A stretch of 64,000 nt of DNA from CADEER01 sp965216585 (GTDB lineage: Bacteria; Desulfobacterota; Binatia; HRBIN30; CADEER01): NCBI GenBank assembly GCA_965216585.1, contig CBDCGC010000002.1, positions 611,334 to 675,333 of the forward strand. Direction: 5' to 3'. The position numbers were made by a program, and so were the translations under genes. The notes beneath the pieces were generated by a model that ran no database searches, had not been told where the DNA came from, and worked only from the letters and a program-made list of their open reading frames with translations. Below are positions 9,612-17,875 of this stretch, in pieces; the first letter of the stretch is position 1, and each line of letters starts with the position of its first letter.

Positions 9612-11087
9612 TCAACCCTCGCGCCGGTAGTTCGGAGCCTCCTTGGCGATGAACACGTCGTGCACGTGACTCTCCTGCAGCGACGCGTCCGACACCCGCA
9701 TGAAGCGGGCGTTGGTGTGCAGCTCGGCAATCGTCCGGCAACCGCAATAGCCCATGCCGGCGCGCAAGCCGCCGACCAATTGGGCGACGATGTAGGTCAG
9801 CGGTCCCTTGTGCGGTACGCGTCCCTCGATGCCCTCGGGAACGAGCTTGTGTTGGTCGGTCGAGTCGTCTTGACCGTAGCGGTTGCGACTGCCCTCGCGC
9901 TCGCGCATCGCCTCGAGCGAGCCCATGCCGCGGTACAGCTTGAAAGTGCGCCCCTGGTAGAGAATCGTCTCGCCGGGGCTTTCTTCGGTGCCGGCGAAGA
10001 GGCCGCCGATCATGATCGAGTCGGCCCCCGAGGCGAGTGCTTTGGGGATGTCGCCGGAGAACTTGATACCGCCGTCGGCGATCACCGGGATGCCGGATTG
10101 CATGGCGACCTTGGCCGCCGCCGCCACCGCCGTGAGCTGCGGCACGCCCACCCCCGAGACGACGCGCGTCGTGCAGATCGAGGCCGGCCCCATGCCGATC
10201 TTGAGGGCGTCGGCACCGGCATCGGCGAGCGCTTTGGCGCCCTCTTCGGTCGCCACGTTGCCGGCGACGACGTCGGTACCGCCGTACGCCGCTTTGACCT
10301 CGCCGACGGTGTCGATGACGTTCTGCGAATGACCGTGCGCCGTGTCGATCACCAGCAGATCGGCGCCGGCGGCGATCAGCGCCGCCGCCCGCTCGAGTCG
10401 ATCCGGACCAGTGCCGATGGCGCCGGCGACGCGCAAGCGGCCCCACTCGTCCTTGCAAGCGACCGGATAGGTCGCCGCCTTCTCGATGTCCTTGACCGTG
10501 ATCAGCCCCGCCAGCTTGCCCGCGTCGTCGACGATCGGCAGCTTCTCGATGCGGTTCTCGTGCAGGACTTCCTTCGCCTCTTCGAGGCCGATGCCCGGCT
10601 TGCCGGTGATCAGCTTGTCGCCGCCGGTCATGACGTCGGAGACCAGGCGATCCATTCGCTTCTCGAAACGCAAGTCGCGGTTGGTGAGAATGCCGACCGC
10701 CTTGCCCTCGACGGCAACCGGCAGACCGGAAATGCGATAGCGCTGCATGATCTCCAGCGCCTCGGAGATCTTCTGCTGCGGATGAACGGTCACCGGATCG
10801 AGGATCAATCCGCTCTCCGACTTCTTGACCTTGGCGACTTCGAGCGCCTGGTCTTCGATCGACAGGTTGCGGTGGATGACGCCGATGCCGCCTTCCTGCG
10901 CCATGGCGATGGCCATCGCCGATTCGGTGACGGTGTCCATGGCCGCCGAGACGAGCGGAATGTTGAGCGCCACGTTGCGCGACAGTCGCGTCGTCAAGTC
11001 GGCGTCGGCCGGCAGGAAATCCGACTCGCCGGGAACCAAGAGAACGTCGTCGAACGTATAACCATCCGGCATGTCATAGCTGAACAT
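9612..11087 (-). CDS. guaB: IMP dehydrogenase
   Basis: A 491-aa enzyme oxidising IMP to XMP with NAD+, the committed step of GMP synthesis. The start gives MFSYDMPDGYTFDDVLLVPG, the usual N-terminus of the family. Two CBS domains occupy residues of about 95-215. The catalytic loop GPASICTTRVVSGVGVPQL carries the active-site Cys. The flap region contains the SRNRYGQ block. The frame continues upstream to 11252, but that part has no family similarity, and a G-rich stretch before 11087 can serve as ribosome binding site. guaA follows after 4 bases. The gene is intact and ordinary. Confidence 0.97.
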   Translation of the reverse strand: MFSYDMPDGYTFDDVLLVPGESDFLPADADLTTRLSRNVALNIPLVSAAMDTVTESAMAIAMAQEGGIGVIHRNLSIEDQALEVAKVKKSESGLILDPVTVHPQQKISEALEIMQRYRISGLPVAVEGKAVGILTNRDLRFEKRMDRLVSDVMTGGDKLITGKPGIGLEEAKEVLHENRIEKLPIVDDAGKLAGLITVKDIEKAATYPVACKDEWGRLRVAGAIGTGPDRLERAAALIAAGADLLVIDTAHGHSQNVIDTVGEVKAAYGGTDVVAGNVATEEGAKALADAGADALKIGMGPASICTTRVVSGVGVPQLTAVAAAAKVAMQSGIPVIADGGIKFSGDIPKALASGADSIMIGGLFAGTEESPGETILYQGRTFKLYRGMGSLEAMREREGSRNRYGQDDSTDQHKLVPEGIEGRVPHKGPLTYIVAQLVGGLRAGMGYCGCRTIAELHTNARFMRVSDASLQESHVHDVFIAKEAPNYRREG

Positions 11088-11392
11088 GCACACCCCCCCA
11101 TCCACCCCTGCCGATACCCAGCCGCGCCGCCGCCGTAGCCGCGACGGCTGCGTGACCAGCGCGTCGATCGATCCGCGCACGGGCTCGCGCGCGGGTCGGC
11201 GGCGATAGCGCGCGAGCGTCGAAAATGCCTTCGCACTGGACTTTCTCGCCAACCATGCGATTGCATACTAAACCGCTATGGGTTTGGCAAGCACCCTCCC
11301 CTACCCACTACATCTTGTGGATAGCCGGCGCAGCGAATCGGCGCCGCGGCGGCTGCCTTTGTAATGTCGGCGCGAGCCTCTATCGTGCAGCC
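11088..11392. other. Divergent intergenic region, guaB / gamma-carbonic anhydrase
   Basis: About 305 bases separate the two divergent start codons. I see no gene here. Reading frames exist on both strands but lack family similarity. Weak promoter-like hexamers can be picked out around 11268-11290, for example TTGCCA followed after 17 bases by TATGCA toward guaB, but they match the consensus poorly. The promoters for both genes must lie in this stretch or close to it. No riboswitch or clear operator was recognised. Confidence 0.4.
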
Positions 11393-11920
11393 ATGCTCGT
11401 CAGCCTGGACGGAATGTCGCCGCTCGTCGACGCCTCGGCCTACATCGAGGACAGTGCGCAGATCATCGGCGACGTGCACATCGGCGCCCAGAGCAGCGTT
11501 TGGTTCCACACCGTCGTGCGCGGCGACGTCCACCATATCCGCATCGGAGCGCGCACCAACATCCAGGACAACTCGACGATCCACGTCACCGGCGGGCGGC
11601 ATGCGACGGTCATCGGTGACGACGTCACCGTCGGCCACAACGTCGTCCTGCACGGCTGCACGATTGCCGACGGTGCCCTCATCGGCATCGGCGCCATCGT
11701 CCTCGACCGCTGCGAGGTCGGCGAACGCTCACTCGTCGGCGCCGGCTCCCTGCTGGTTCCCGGCACCTGCGTGCCGTCGCACTCGCTGGTCCTCGGCCGG
11801 CCGGCAAAGGTCGTTCGCGCCCTGCGTGAAGAAGAGCTGGCGCGCCTGGCCGCCTCGGCGGCGGCGTACGTCGTCAACGGCGAGCGCTATCGCGCCCAGC
11901 GCGCGCCGGCGAAGTCCTGA
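11393..11920 (+). CDS. Gamma-carbonic-anhydrase-like protein (YrdA/PaaY/CaiE type)
   Basis: A 175-aa left-handed beta-helix protein built from hexapeptide repeats such as IGDVHI, IGARTN and IGIGAI. The three expected metal-binding histidines are His64 (NSTIHV), His82 (VGHN) and His87 (LHGC). The neighbouring RGD and TNIQDN blocks are also typical of the YrdA/PaaY/CaiE branch of gamma-carbonic anhydrases. Many members bind zinc, but carbonic anhydrase activity is proven for only some, so the reaction stays open. The ATG at 11393 begins MLVSLDGM. A longer frame to 11225 adds unrelated sequence. It is a stand-alone plus-strand gene converging on the ELWxxDGT protein. Confidence 0.88.
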   Translation: MLVSLDGMSPLVDASAYIEDSAQIIGDVHIGAQSSVWFHTVVRGDVHHIRIGARTNIQDNSTIHVTGGRHATVIGDDVTVGHNVVLHGCTIADGALIGIGAIVLDRCEVGERSLVGAGSLLVPGTCVPSHSLVLGRPAKVVRALREEELARLAASAAAYVVNGERYRAQRAPAKS

Positions 11921-11934
11921 CCGCCGGCGGCGTC

Positions 11935-14874
11935 TCAGCAACCGTCGAGCGCTCGCCGCACCGAGCCGATGAGCTCATTGATGGCGATGCGCGCATCGCC
12001 GTTGGCATCGCCGTCGGGGCATTCGAAGAGCTGCGCCTCGGCGAGGGAGACGCGCACGGCGAGGATGAGGTCGCCGATCGACACTTCGCCGTCGGCATCG
12101 CAGTCGCCCGGACAATAGGGACGGCGCATCGCCCACAGCTCGGTGCCGGCGTCGGCCGTCGTCGCCGTAAAGTAGATCAGCGGCCCGACGACGGTGAAGT
12201 TGCCCGGTCCGGACGACGCCTCGCCGGGGCTCAAATCGGCGATCAATCTGGTCGAGGCGACGTCGCCGCCGCTCTCCCACAGCTCGCAGCCGAGATCGGG
12301 CGTGCAGGCCTGGAAGATCACCTTGTCGCGGCCGGCGGTGGTAAAGAACGCCGGCGACGAGTCTTCGCCCTGTGGCGCCAGGTCGGCGACCAGCGCCGTA
12401 TCGCCGCTGCTGCCGCCGCTGCGCCAGAGCTCGATACCGAGCTCGCCGTCGTCGGCGGCAAAGAGCAGCGTCTCGGCAATCGAGCCGAAGGAGAAGAAGA
12501 AGGTCGAAAAGCCGAAGGCGTTGCCGAACTCGTTGATGTCGGCGACCCGTCGCGTGCCATCGGCGCTGCCGTCGCTGACCCACAGCTCGCGGTCGCGAAT
12601 GCCGTCGTCGGCGACGAAGAAAACGCGCTCGCCGACGGCGCGGATGAAGCTCGGCAGCGAGCTGTCGATGCCGGTGAAGATGTCGCGCACCAGCTCGGTG
12701 CCCGCCATCGTGCCGTCGCTGCGCCACAGCTCGATGCCGTGCTCGCCGTCGTCGGCGCTGAAGATGAGCTGGTCGCCGAGAGCGCCGGCGGCAATGAAGC
12801 CCGGCGTTTCAAAAGCACCGCGACTCGGGTGGATGTCGGCCGCCAGGGTCGTGCCCATCTCGGTACCGTTGCTCGAGTAGAGCTCGATGCCGCGCTCGCC
12901 GTCGTCGGCGATGAAGAAGATGCGGTCGCCGACGCTGAGCGGCGGCCCGGGAAAGGAACCGATTGGTCCGGGTCGCAGATCTGAAACCAGAATGGTGCCG
13001 GCGTCGGTGCCGTCAGAGCGCCACAGCTCCCTGCCGTAGAGGCCGTCGTCGGCGACGAAGAAGGCGCGGTCGAGGTGAACCAGCAGATCCGACGGCTGCG
13101 AGCTCGCCTCGCCCGGCCAGAGATCGGCGACCTGGCGGGTACCGGTGGCTGTGCCGTCCGAGATCCAGAGCTCCTCGCCGCTGTCGCCGTCGTTGGCGAC
13201 GAAGACGACACCGTTGCGAAAACGCGCGGTCGACACCAGACCGCGAAAGGCGCTGCCCTGCGGGTTGATGTCGGCAACCATTACGGTGCCCTCGCGACTG
13301 CCATCGCTGCGCCACAGCTCGGCGCCGTTGAGTCCATCGTTGGCGATGAAATAGAGGACGTCGTCGACGCGCGTCAGCGAAGCGGGAAACGACGACGACA
13401 CCGCCGCGTCGGCGGCCAGGTTTTCGACCAACTCGGTCCCTTCAGCACTGCCGTCGGAGCGCCACAGCTCAACGCCGTTGACACCGTCGTCGGCGGCGAA
13501 GAGAAGCTCGCCACCCAGCGCCGTGAGAGCACTCGGGTTGGCCGCCGCGGCGCCCGGCCGGATGTCGAGCACCACCTCGGTCGCCGCCGTAGTGCCGTCC
13601 GACCGCCAGAGCTCGCGCCCCAGCTCATCGCTGCGCGCGGTGAAGAGCACGACGTCGCCGAGAATTGCGAAGCCGATCGGCCGCGAGGCATTGGCTCCGG
13701 CGCGCAGGTCGGCAACCTGCACCGTCCCGCCCGCCGTACCGTCGCTGCGCCAGAGCTCGCGACCGGCCGCTTCGGTGTCGGCCGAGAAGAGCAGCAGGCC
13801 GTCGAAATCGAAGAGCGACAGCGGCACCGAGCTGTCCGCGCCGGGACGGATGTCGCGCACCATACGCGTGCCGGCAAAGCGACCATCGCTGAGCCACAGC
13901 TCCTCGCCGTTTTCGCCGTCGTTGGCCGAGAAGAAGACGCTGTCGCCCACCCGCACCATCGACAGCGGATCCGAACTCTGCGCACCCGGGTTGATGTCGC
14001 GCACGCGCGACGTACCGGCGGCGCTGCCGTCACTCACCCAGAGCTCGGATCCCCGCTCACCGTCGTCGGCGGCGAAGAGGAAGCGCTCGCCGAGAACCGT
14101 CATCTCGTTGGGCGCCGAGCCGGCGTCACCGGGGTTGATGTCGCGCACCAGGGTGGTGCCGTCGGCTGAACCGTCGCTGCGCCACAGCTCATCGCCGGCA
14201 TCGAGGGACGCCGCAACGAAAACGACGCCATCGGCGAAGGCGGTCAGCGATTCGGGAAACGAAGAAGCATCGGCCTCGCCGATGTTGCGCACCAGTCGAG
14301 TACCGCCCGCGCTGCCGTCGCTGACCCAGAGCTCGCGGCCGTTGTCCGGGTCTTCGGCGGCGAAGTAGACCAGACCGCCGGCGGCGATCAAATCCTGCGG
14401 ATCCGAGCCCGCAGGGCCGGCGGTGATGTCGACCAGCAGACCCGTACCGGTCGCCGTGCCGTCGCTGCGCCAGAGCTCTCGCCCCTCGCCCGGTGAAGTG
14501 CCGACGAAGAGAACGGCATCGCCGAGCCGGGTGAGAAAGACCTCGGGCAGCGTCTCGGCAGCCGGACCGATCGCCGCCAGCATCTCGCTGGTGCCACCGC
14601 TCTTCTTCCACAGCGCCGTGCTGTTGCCATCGGTAGTGACGAAGAGAATCGCATCGCCGAGGGCGACGAAGTCGCGCGGATGCGACGAAGCGATGCGCGG
14701 CTCGACGTTGATGTCGCGCACCAGGAACGGCGTGCCGAGAGGTTGCGCCGCCGCGACACTGACAACGCCGGCGCTCGCGGCGACGATCGCCAGCAGAGTC
14801 CTCGCCATCGCCGTTGCGGCGATCCGGTGCCCACGCGAGGTTCTGCTTTTCGACGGGCTGTTGAGCGTCATCAT
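11935..14874 (-). CDS. Secreted ELWxxDGT-repeat protein with dockerin-like C-terminus
   Basis: A 979-aa exported protein. A signal peptide follows a long basic N-terminus; Met23 (MARTLLAIVAASAGVVSV) is an equally good start, and neither has a clear ribosome binding site. Residues of about 60-900 are 16 copies of an ELWRSDGTxxGTxLVxDI unit plus a degenerate first one, spaced 50-55 residues, probably forming beta-propeller-like blades. The last 65 residues carry two Asp-rich loops (CPGDCDADGEVSIGDLI and DGDANGDARIAINELI) framed by cysteines, like paired calcium-binding dockerin motifs. The cellular role is unknown; surface adhesion or binding is a guess. It lies between the gamma-carbonic-anhydrase-like gene and der with about 100 bases before der. 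Confidence 0.85.
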   Translation of the reverse strand: MMTLNSPSKSRTSRGHRIAATAMARTLLAIVAASAGVVSVAAAQPLGTPFLVRDINVEPRIASSHPRDFVALGDAILFVTTDGNSTALWKKSGGTSEMLAAIGPAAETLPEVFLTRLGDAVLFVGTSPGEGRELWRSDGTATGTGLLVDITAGPAGSDPQDLIAAGGLVYFAAEDPDNGRELWVSDGSAGGTRLVRNIGEADASSFPESLTAFADGVVFVAASLDAGDELWRSDGSADGTTLVRDINPGDAGSAPNEMTVLGERFLFAADDGERGSELWVSDGSAAGTSRVRDINPGAQSSDPLSMVRVGDSVFFSANDGENGEELWLSDGRFAGTRMVRDIRPGADSSVPLSLFDFDGLLLFSADTEAAGRELWRSDGTAGGTVQVADLRAGANASRPIGFAILGDVVLFTARSDELGRELWRSDGTTAATEVVLDIRPGAAAANPSALTALGGELLFAADDGVNGVELWRSDGSAEGTELVENLAADAAVSSSFPASLTRVDDVLYFIANDGLNGAELWRSDGSREGTVMVADINPQGSAFRGLVSTARFRNGVVFVANDGDSGEELWISDGTATGTRQVADLWPGEASSQPSDLLVHLDRAFFVADDGLYGRELWRSDGTDAGTILVSDLRPGPIGSFPGPPLSVGDRIFFIADDGERGIELYSSNGTEMGTTLAADIHPSRGAFETPGFIAAGALGDQLIFSADDGEHGIELWRSDGTMAGTELVRDIFTGIDSSLPSFIRAVGERVFFVADDGIRDRELWVSDGSADGTRRVADINEFGNAFGFSTFFFSFGSIAETLLFAADDGELGIELWRSGGSSGDTALVADLAPQGEDSSPAFFTTAGRDKVIFQACTPDLGCELWESGGDVASTRLIADLSPGEASSGPGNFTVVGPLIYFTATTADAGTELWAMRRPYCPGDCDADGEVSIGDLILAVRVSLAEAQLFECPDGDANGDARIAINELIGSVRRALDGC

Positions 14875-14975
14875 AGTCGCAACAAGTTAGCAGCCTTGCG
14901 AAAAACAAGGAAAGCGTTGAACGCGGCCGGCAAGCGGCAAACGCGCCAGGGCATCGGCGCAATCCGTTGCCTGTA

Positions 14976-16409
14976 TCAGGAGGCGCTTCTCTTTCGCGGC
15001 CGGAAGATCAGCCGCAGCGGCGTGCCTTCGAGCGGGAAGGCCTCGCGGAAGCGGCTGATCAGATAACGTCGATAGGTAGGGTTCACTTTCGCGCCGGCGG
15101 CACCGAAAATCATCAACGTCGGCGGCGCCGTCGCCGTCTGTGTCGCGTAGTGCATGCGCGGCCGGCGGCCGCGAACCAGCGGTGGCGCCTGGCGGCGTAT
15201 GGCGTTTTGCAGAACTTCGTTGACCTCCGGAGTCGACATACGCAAGCGGTGGGCAGTGGCGACGCCGTCGACGGCGGCCCAGATTTTCTGCGTGCCGCTG
15301 CCGGTCAGCGCCGAGATGAACAGCCGCGGCACGACCTTCAGACTGGGAAAGCGCGACTCGGCGCGCTCGCAAAAAGCATCGCGGTCGCGTTCGCCCTTGG
15401 CCACGGCGTCCCACTTGTTGACCAGCAGAACCAGCGCGCGGCCGCGCTCCCAGGCGTAGCCGGCGACCCGCGCATCCTGTTCGGTCAACCCTTCGACGGC
15501 GTCGACGACGAGCAGAGCGACGTGCGAGCGCTCGATGGCGCGAAAGGCGCGCACGACGCTGGCGCGCTCGATGTGCTCGTGCACCTTGGGCCGGCGGCGG
15601 ATGCCGGCGGTGTCGACCAGCAGGTAGCGGCGCCCCTGGTGGGTCACCGGAGTGTCGAGCGGGTCGCGCGTCGTGCCGGGAACGTCGGTGACGATCGACC
15701 GCTGGTAGCCGGCGAGGCGGTTGACCAGCGACGACTTGCCGACGTTGGGACGGCCGATGATCGCCACCGCGGTCATCGGCTGCCCGGCCTCCTCGGCCGG
15801 CTCGGGCCCCGCGTCCTCCGGCGCTGGCAAGGCGCGCATCACCTCCGACATCAGGTCGTCGACGCCGAGGCCGTGCTCGGCCGACACGGCATGCACTTCG
15901 TCGACACCGAGGGCGTAGAACTCCGCCGCCAGATCTTCGTGGCGCGCCGTATCGATCTTGTTGACGGCGACGAAGCGCGGGCACGAAAGGCCGCGCAGGC
16001 GCTGCAGCAAGCCGGTGTCGTGGGCGTTGAGACCGCTGCGGCCGTCGACGACGATGACCACGGCGTCGGCCTCGGCGGCGGCGACGATCGCCTGCTGGCG
16101 CACGGCGCGACCGATCTCCTGCTCCTCTTCCTCTTCGAAGCCACCGGTGTCGATCAGCAGGAAGCGCCGGCCGTCGTGCTCGGTGACGCCGATGTTGCGA
16201 TCGCGGGTGACGCCCGGCTGGCTCGCCACCAAGGCGCGGCGCGAGTGCGTCAGGCGATTGAAGAGCGTCGACTTGCCGGTGTTGGGCCGGCCGACCAGGG
16301 CGACCACCGGCAGCGCCGCAACGTCTTCGCCGCGCGCCAGCGTCGCGTCGTCGCCGGCGACGGCGTTGCCAACATCGCCGTCGCCGGCTCTCGATCGCTG
16401 CCGCTTCAA
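14976..16409 (-). CDS. der: Ribosome-assembly GTPase Der (EngA)
   Basis: A 477-aa tandem-domain GTPase needed for 50S ribosome maturation. Two G domains are present: GRPNTGKST near residue 37 with DTGGF and NKID, and GRPNVGKSS near residue 215 with DTAGI and NKWD. The KH-like C-terminal domain ends in a basic tail (RPRKRSAS). The start is judged to be TTG at 16409, which overlaps the era stop codon as TTGA and has GAGGA 9 bases upstream. No in-frame ATG sits between era and the first G motif. The longer frame to 17456 lies wholly inside era and is not coding. Translational coupling to era is likely. Confidence 0.93.
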   Translation of the reverse strand: MKRQRSRAGDGDVGNAVAGDDATLARGEDVAALPVVALVGRPNTGKSTLFNRLTHSRRALVASQPGVTRDRNIGVTEHDGRRFLLIDTGGFEEEEEQEIGRAVRQQAIVAAAEADAVVIVVDGRSGLNAHDTGLLQRLRGLSCPRFVAVNKIDTARHEDLAAEFYALGVDEVHAVSAEHGLGVDDLMSEVMRALPAPEDAGPEPAEEAGQPMTAVAIIGRPNVGKSSLVNRLAGYQRSIVTDVPGTTRDPLDTPVTHQGRRYLLVDTAGIRRRPKVHEHIERASVVRAFRAIERSHVALLVVDAVEGLTEQDARVAGYAWERGRALVLLVNKWDAVAKGERDRDAFCERAESRFPSLKVVPRLFISALTGSGTQKIWAAVDGVATAHRLRMSTPEVNEVLQNAIRRQAPPLVRGRRPRMHYATQTATAPPTLMIFGAAGAKVNPTYRRYLISRFREAFPLEGTPLRLIFRPRKRSAS

Positions 16410-17344
16410 GCGCCGAAGTCCTCGTGGGTCGACGGCCGCTTGGTCCAATTGCTCTGCACCCGCACGAAGAGCTCGAGATAGACGCGGGCGCCGACCAGGC
16501 GTTCGATGTCGCGCCGCGCACTGGCACCGATGGCGCGCAGCTTGCCGCCACCGCGGCCGATGAGAATTCCCTTTTGCGAGTCGCGTTCGACGTGAATCGT
16601 AGCGGCGATGACGACCAGGCCCTTCTCCGGCTTCTCGGCAAAGGAGTCGACGGTAACGGCGACGGCGTAGGGGATTTCCTTTTGCGTCAGCAGCATCGCC
16701 TTCTCGCGGATGATCTCGGCGGCGAGGCTGCGCTCGCTCTGATCGGTCAGCGTCTCGCCGCCGTAGTAGCGAGGTCCGAGCGGCAGCACCTCTTCGAGCC
16801 GCGCCAGCACTGCGTCGACACCGTCGCCGTTGAGAGCGCTGATCGGCACCAGCGAGGCACCGGCCGCCAGCGCCGACAGACGCTCGAGCATCGGCAGGAG
16901 ATCCGGCTTGCGCACCAGATCGATTTTGTTGATGGCGACCACCGTCTTTTTGTTGGCCGGCAGCCGGCGGGCGATCTCGACCTCCAGATCGTCGAGGCCG
17001 CGACCGGCGTCGACCATCCACAGCACGACGTCGGCGTCGGGCAAGGCGCGCAGAGCGCTCTTGACCATGCGCTGGTTCAGCGGCCCGTCGGCGCGGTGAT
17101 AGCCGGGCGTGTCGATGAAGATGATTTGAGAGTCGGCGCTGGTGCGGATCCCGAGCAACTGGCGCCGCGTCGTCTGCGGCTTCGGCGTGACGATGGCGAT
17201 CTTCTGGCCGAGCACCCGATTGAGAAAGGTCGACTTGCCGGCATTGGGCCGGCCGAAGATGGCGACGAAGCCCGAGCGGTGCTCGCCCGCGGCCGCCGCT
17301 CGGGAAGGATCGCCCTGCCCGCCCGTCGATCCGGCGCCTCCCAT
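16406..17344 (-). CDS. era: GTPase Era
   Basis: A 312-aa GTPase that binds the 3' end of 16S rRNA during 30S assembly. The G1 motif GRPNAGKST is at residues 31-39, followed by DTPGYH (G3) and NKID (G4). The C-terminal KH domain carries GILIGRGGGKLRAIGASARR, the RNA-binding loop. The first 22 residues (MGGAGSTGGQ and onward) are a low-complexity extension compared with usual Era, so a later start is possible. The stop overlaps the TTG start of der. An 85-aa membrane-protein gene ends 17 bases upstream on the same strand. Confidence 0.95.
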   Translation of the reverse strand: MGGAGSTGGQGDPSRAAAAGEHRSGFVAIFGRPNAGKSTFLNRVLGQKIAIVTPKPQTTRRQLLGIRTSADSQIIFIDTPGYHRADGPLNQRMVKSALRALPDADVVLWMVDAGRGLDDLEVEIARRLPANKKTVVAINKIDLVRKPDLLPMLERLSALAAGASLVPISALNGDGVDAVLARLEEVLPLGPRYYGGETLTDQSERSLAAEIIREKAMLLTQKEIPYAVAVTVDSFAEKPEKGLVVIAATIHVERDSQKGILIGRGGGKLRAIGASARRDIERLVGARVYLELFVRVQSNWTKRPSTHEDFGA

Positions 17345-17361
17345 CCGTCGCGCCCCGCGCC

Positions 17362-17619
17362 TTAGAATTGGCGGCGCGCGTTGTCCAGCGTGCGCTCATC
17401 CTGGCGCGCCGGAATACAGTTGGTGTCCTCCGGTTCGTCCAGGTGCAGTGGGTCACCGGTCATCTTGACGAAGAGCCCGGTTGGAACGACGACCAGAGCG
17501 TAGATCAACAGCATGATGAAGCGCGTCTGCACGACCCCGATCGCATGCGCCGCCCGCCGCCACTGCGCCCAGACCCGCGCCCCGAAACCGGGCGTACTTC
17601 CTTCGTCGTTCGACCCCAC
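17362..17619 (-). CDS. Small single-span membrane protein, unknown
   Basis: An 85-aa protein with one hydrophobic helix (residues about 34-52, FIMLLIYALVVVPTGLF) followed by VKMTGDPL and a polar tail. This layout (a helix ending in TPIG or PTG, then a short basic segment and DPL) recalls small proteins of the SxtJ/DUF5989-like kind, but I cannot confirm the family. The start is a GTG. It lies 17 bases before era on the same strand and is probably co-transcribed with it. The contrast of the short charged ends with the clean helix makes a real gene likely. Function is unknown. Confidence 0.6.
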   Translation of the reverse strand: MGSNDEGSTPGFGARVWAQWRRAAHAIGVVQTRFIMLLIYALVVVPTGLFVKMTGDPLHLDEPEDTNCIPARQDERTLDNARRQF

Positions 17620-17689
17620 CGAACCTATATGTCAGCCCCCGCCGGCCGACTCAAGAACCGCACCGGCGAATGGCCAGTCGCCTGACGAG

Positions 17690-17722
17690 CCCAGCTAGTG
17701 ACGACTGGCGGCAGACGACTGT
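17690..17722. repeat. GTCAGT-type repeat fragment after the 4101-aa gene
   Basis: Just past the stop of the giant gene, read on its strand, the sequence contains CAGTCGTC twice (CAGTCGTCTGCCGCCAGTCGTC). The same CAGTCGTC word opens the repeats upstream of the operon near 40.2 and 40.5 kb. The match is short, so chance cannot be excluded. Confidence 0.35.
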
Positions 17723-17875
17723 TCACGGCGTCGGCGTCGGTGTAGGCGACGGACTACCGGTCGGCGTCGCGCTAGCCGTCGGTGTCGGCGTCGAGGTCGG
17801 CAGCGGTGTCGGTGTCACCGTCGGAGTCGGCGTCGACGGTGGCGTGTCGGTCGGCGTCGGCGTCGGACCATCGAC
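17723..17875 (-). repeat. C-terminal Thr-Pro tail coding repeat
   Basis: The last 50 or so codons of the giant gene encode PT/TPT repeats (ends SPTPTPTPTP). The nucleotide pattern is a degenerate GTCGGTGTC-type tract. In related secreted proteins such tracts are linkers between a catalytic or binding part and a C-terminal module. Here the protein stops inside the tract. Confidence 0.8.

Noticed and set aside
9608..9730. Longer GuaA start at 9730 and longer GuaB start at 11252
   Set aside because: The added residues have no similarity. The upstream GuaA part overlaps guaB, and good start sites exist at 9607 and 11087.
14976..17456. A single 826-codon frame suggesting an Era-Der fusion
   Set aside because: Its first 349 codons lie in the wrong frame over era. 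The true Der begins at the TTG at 16409.
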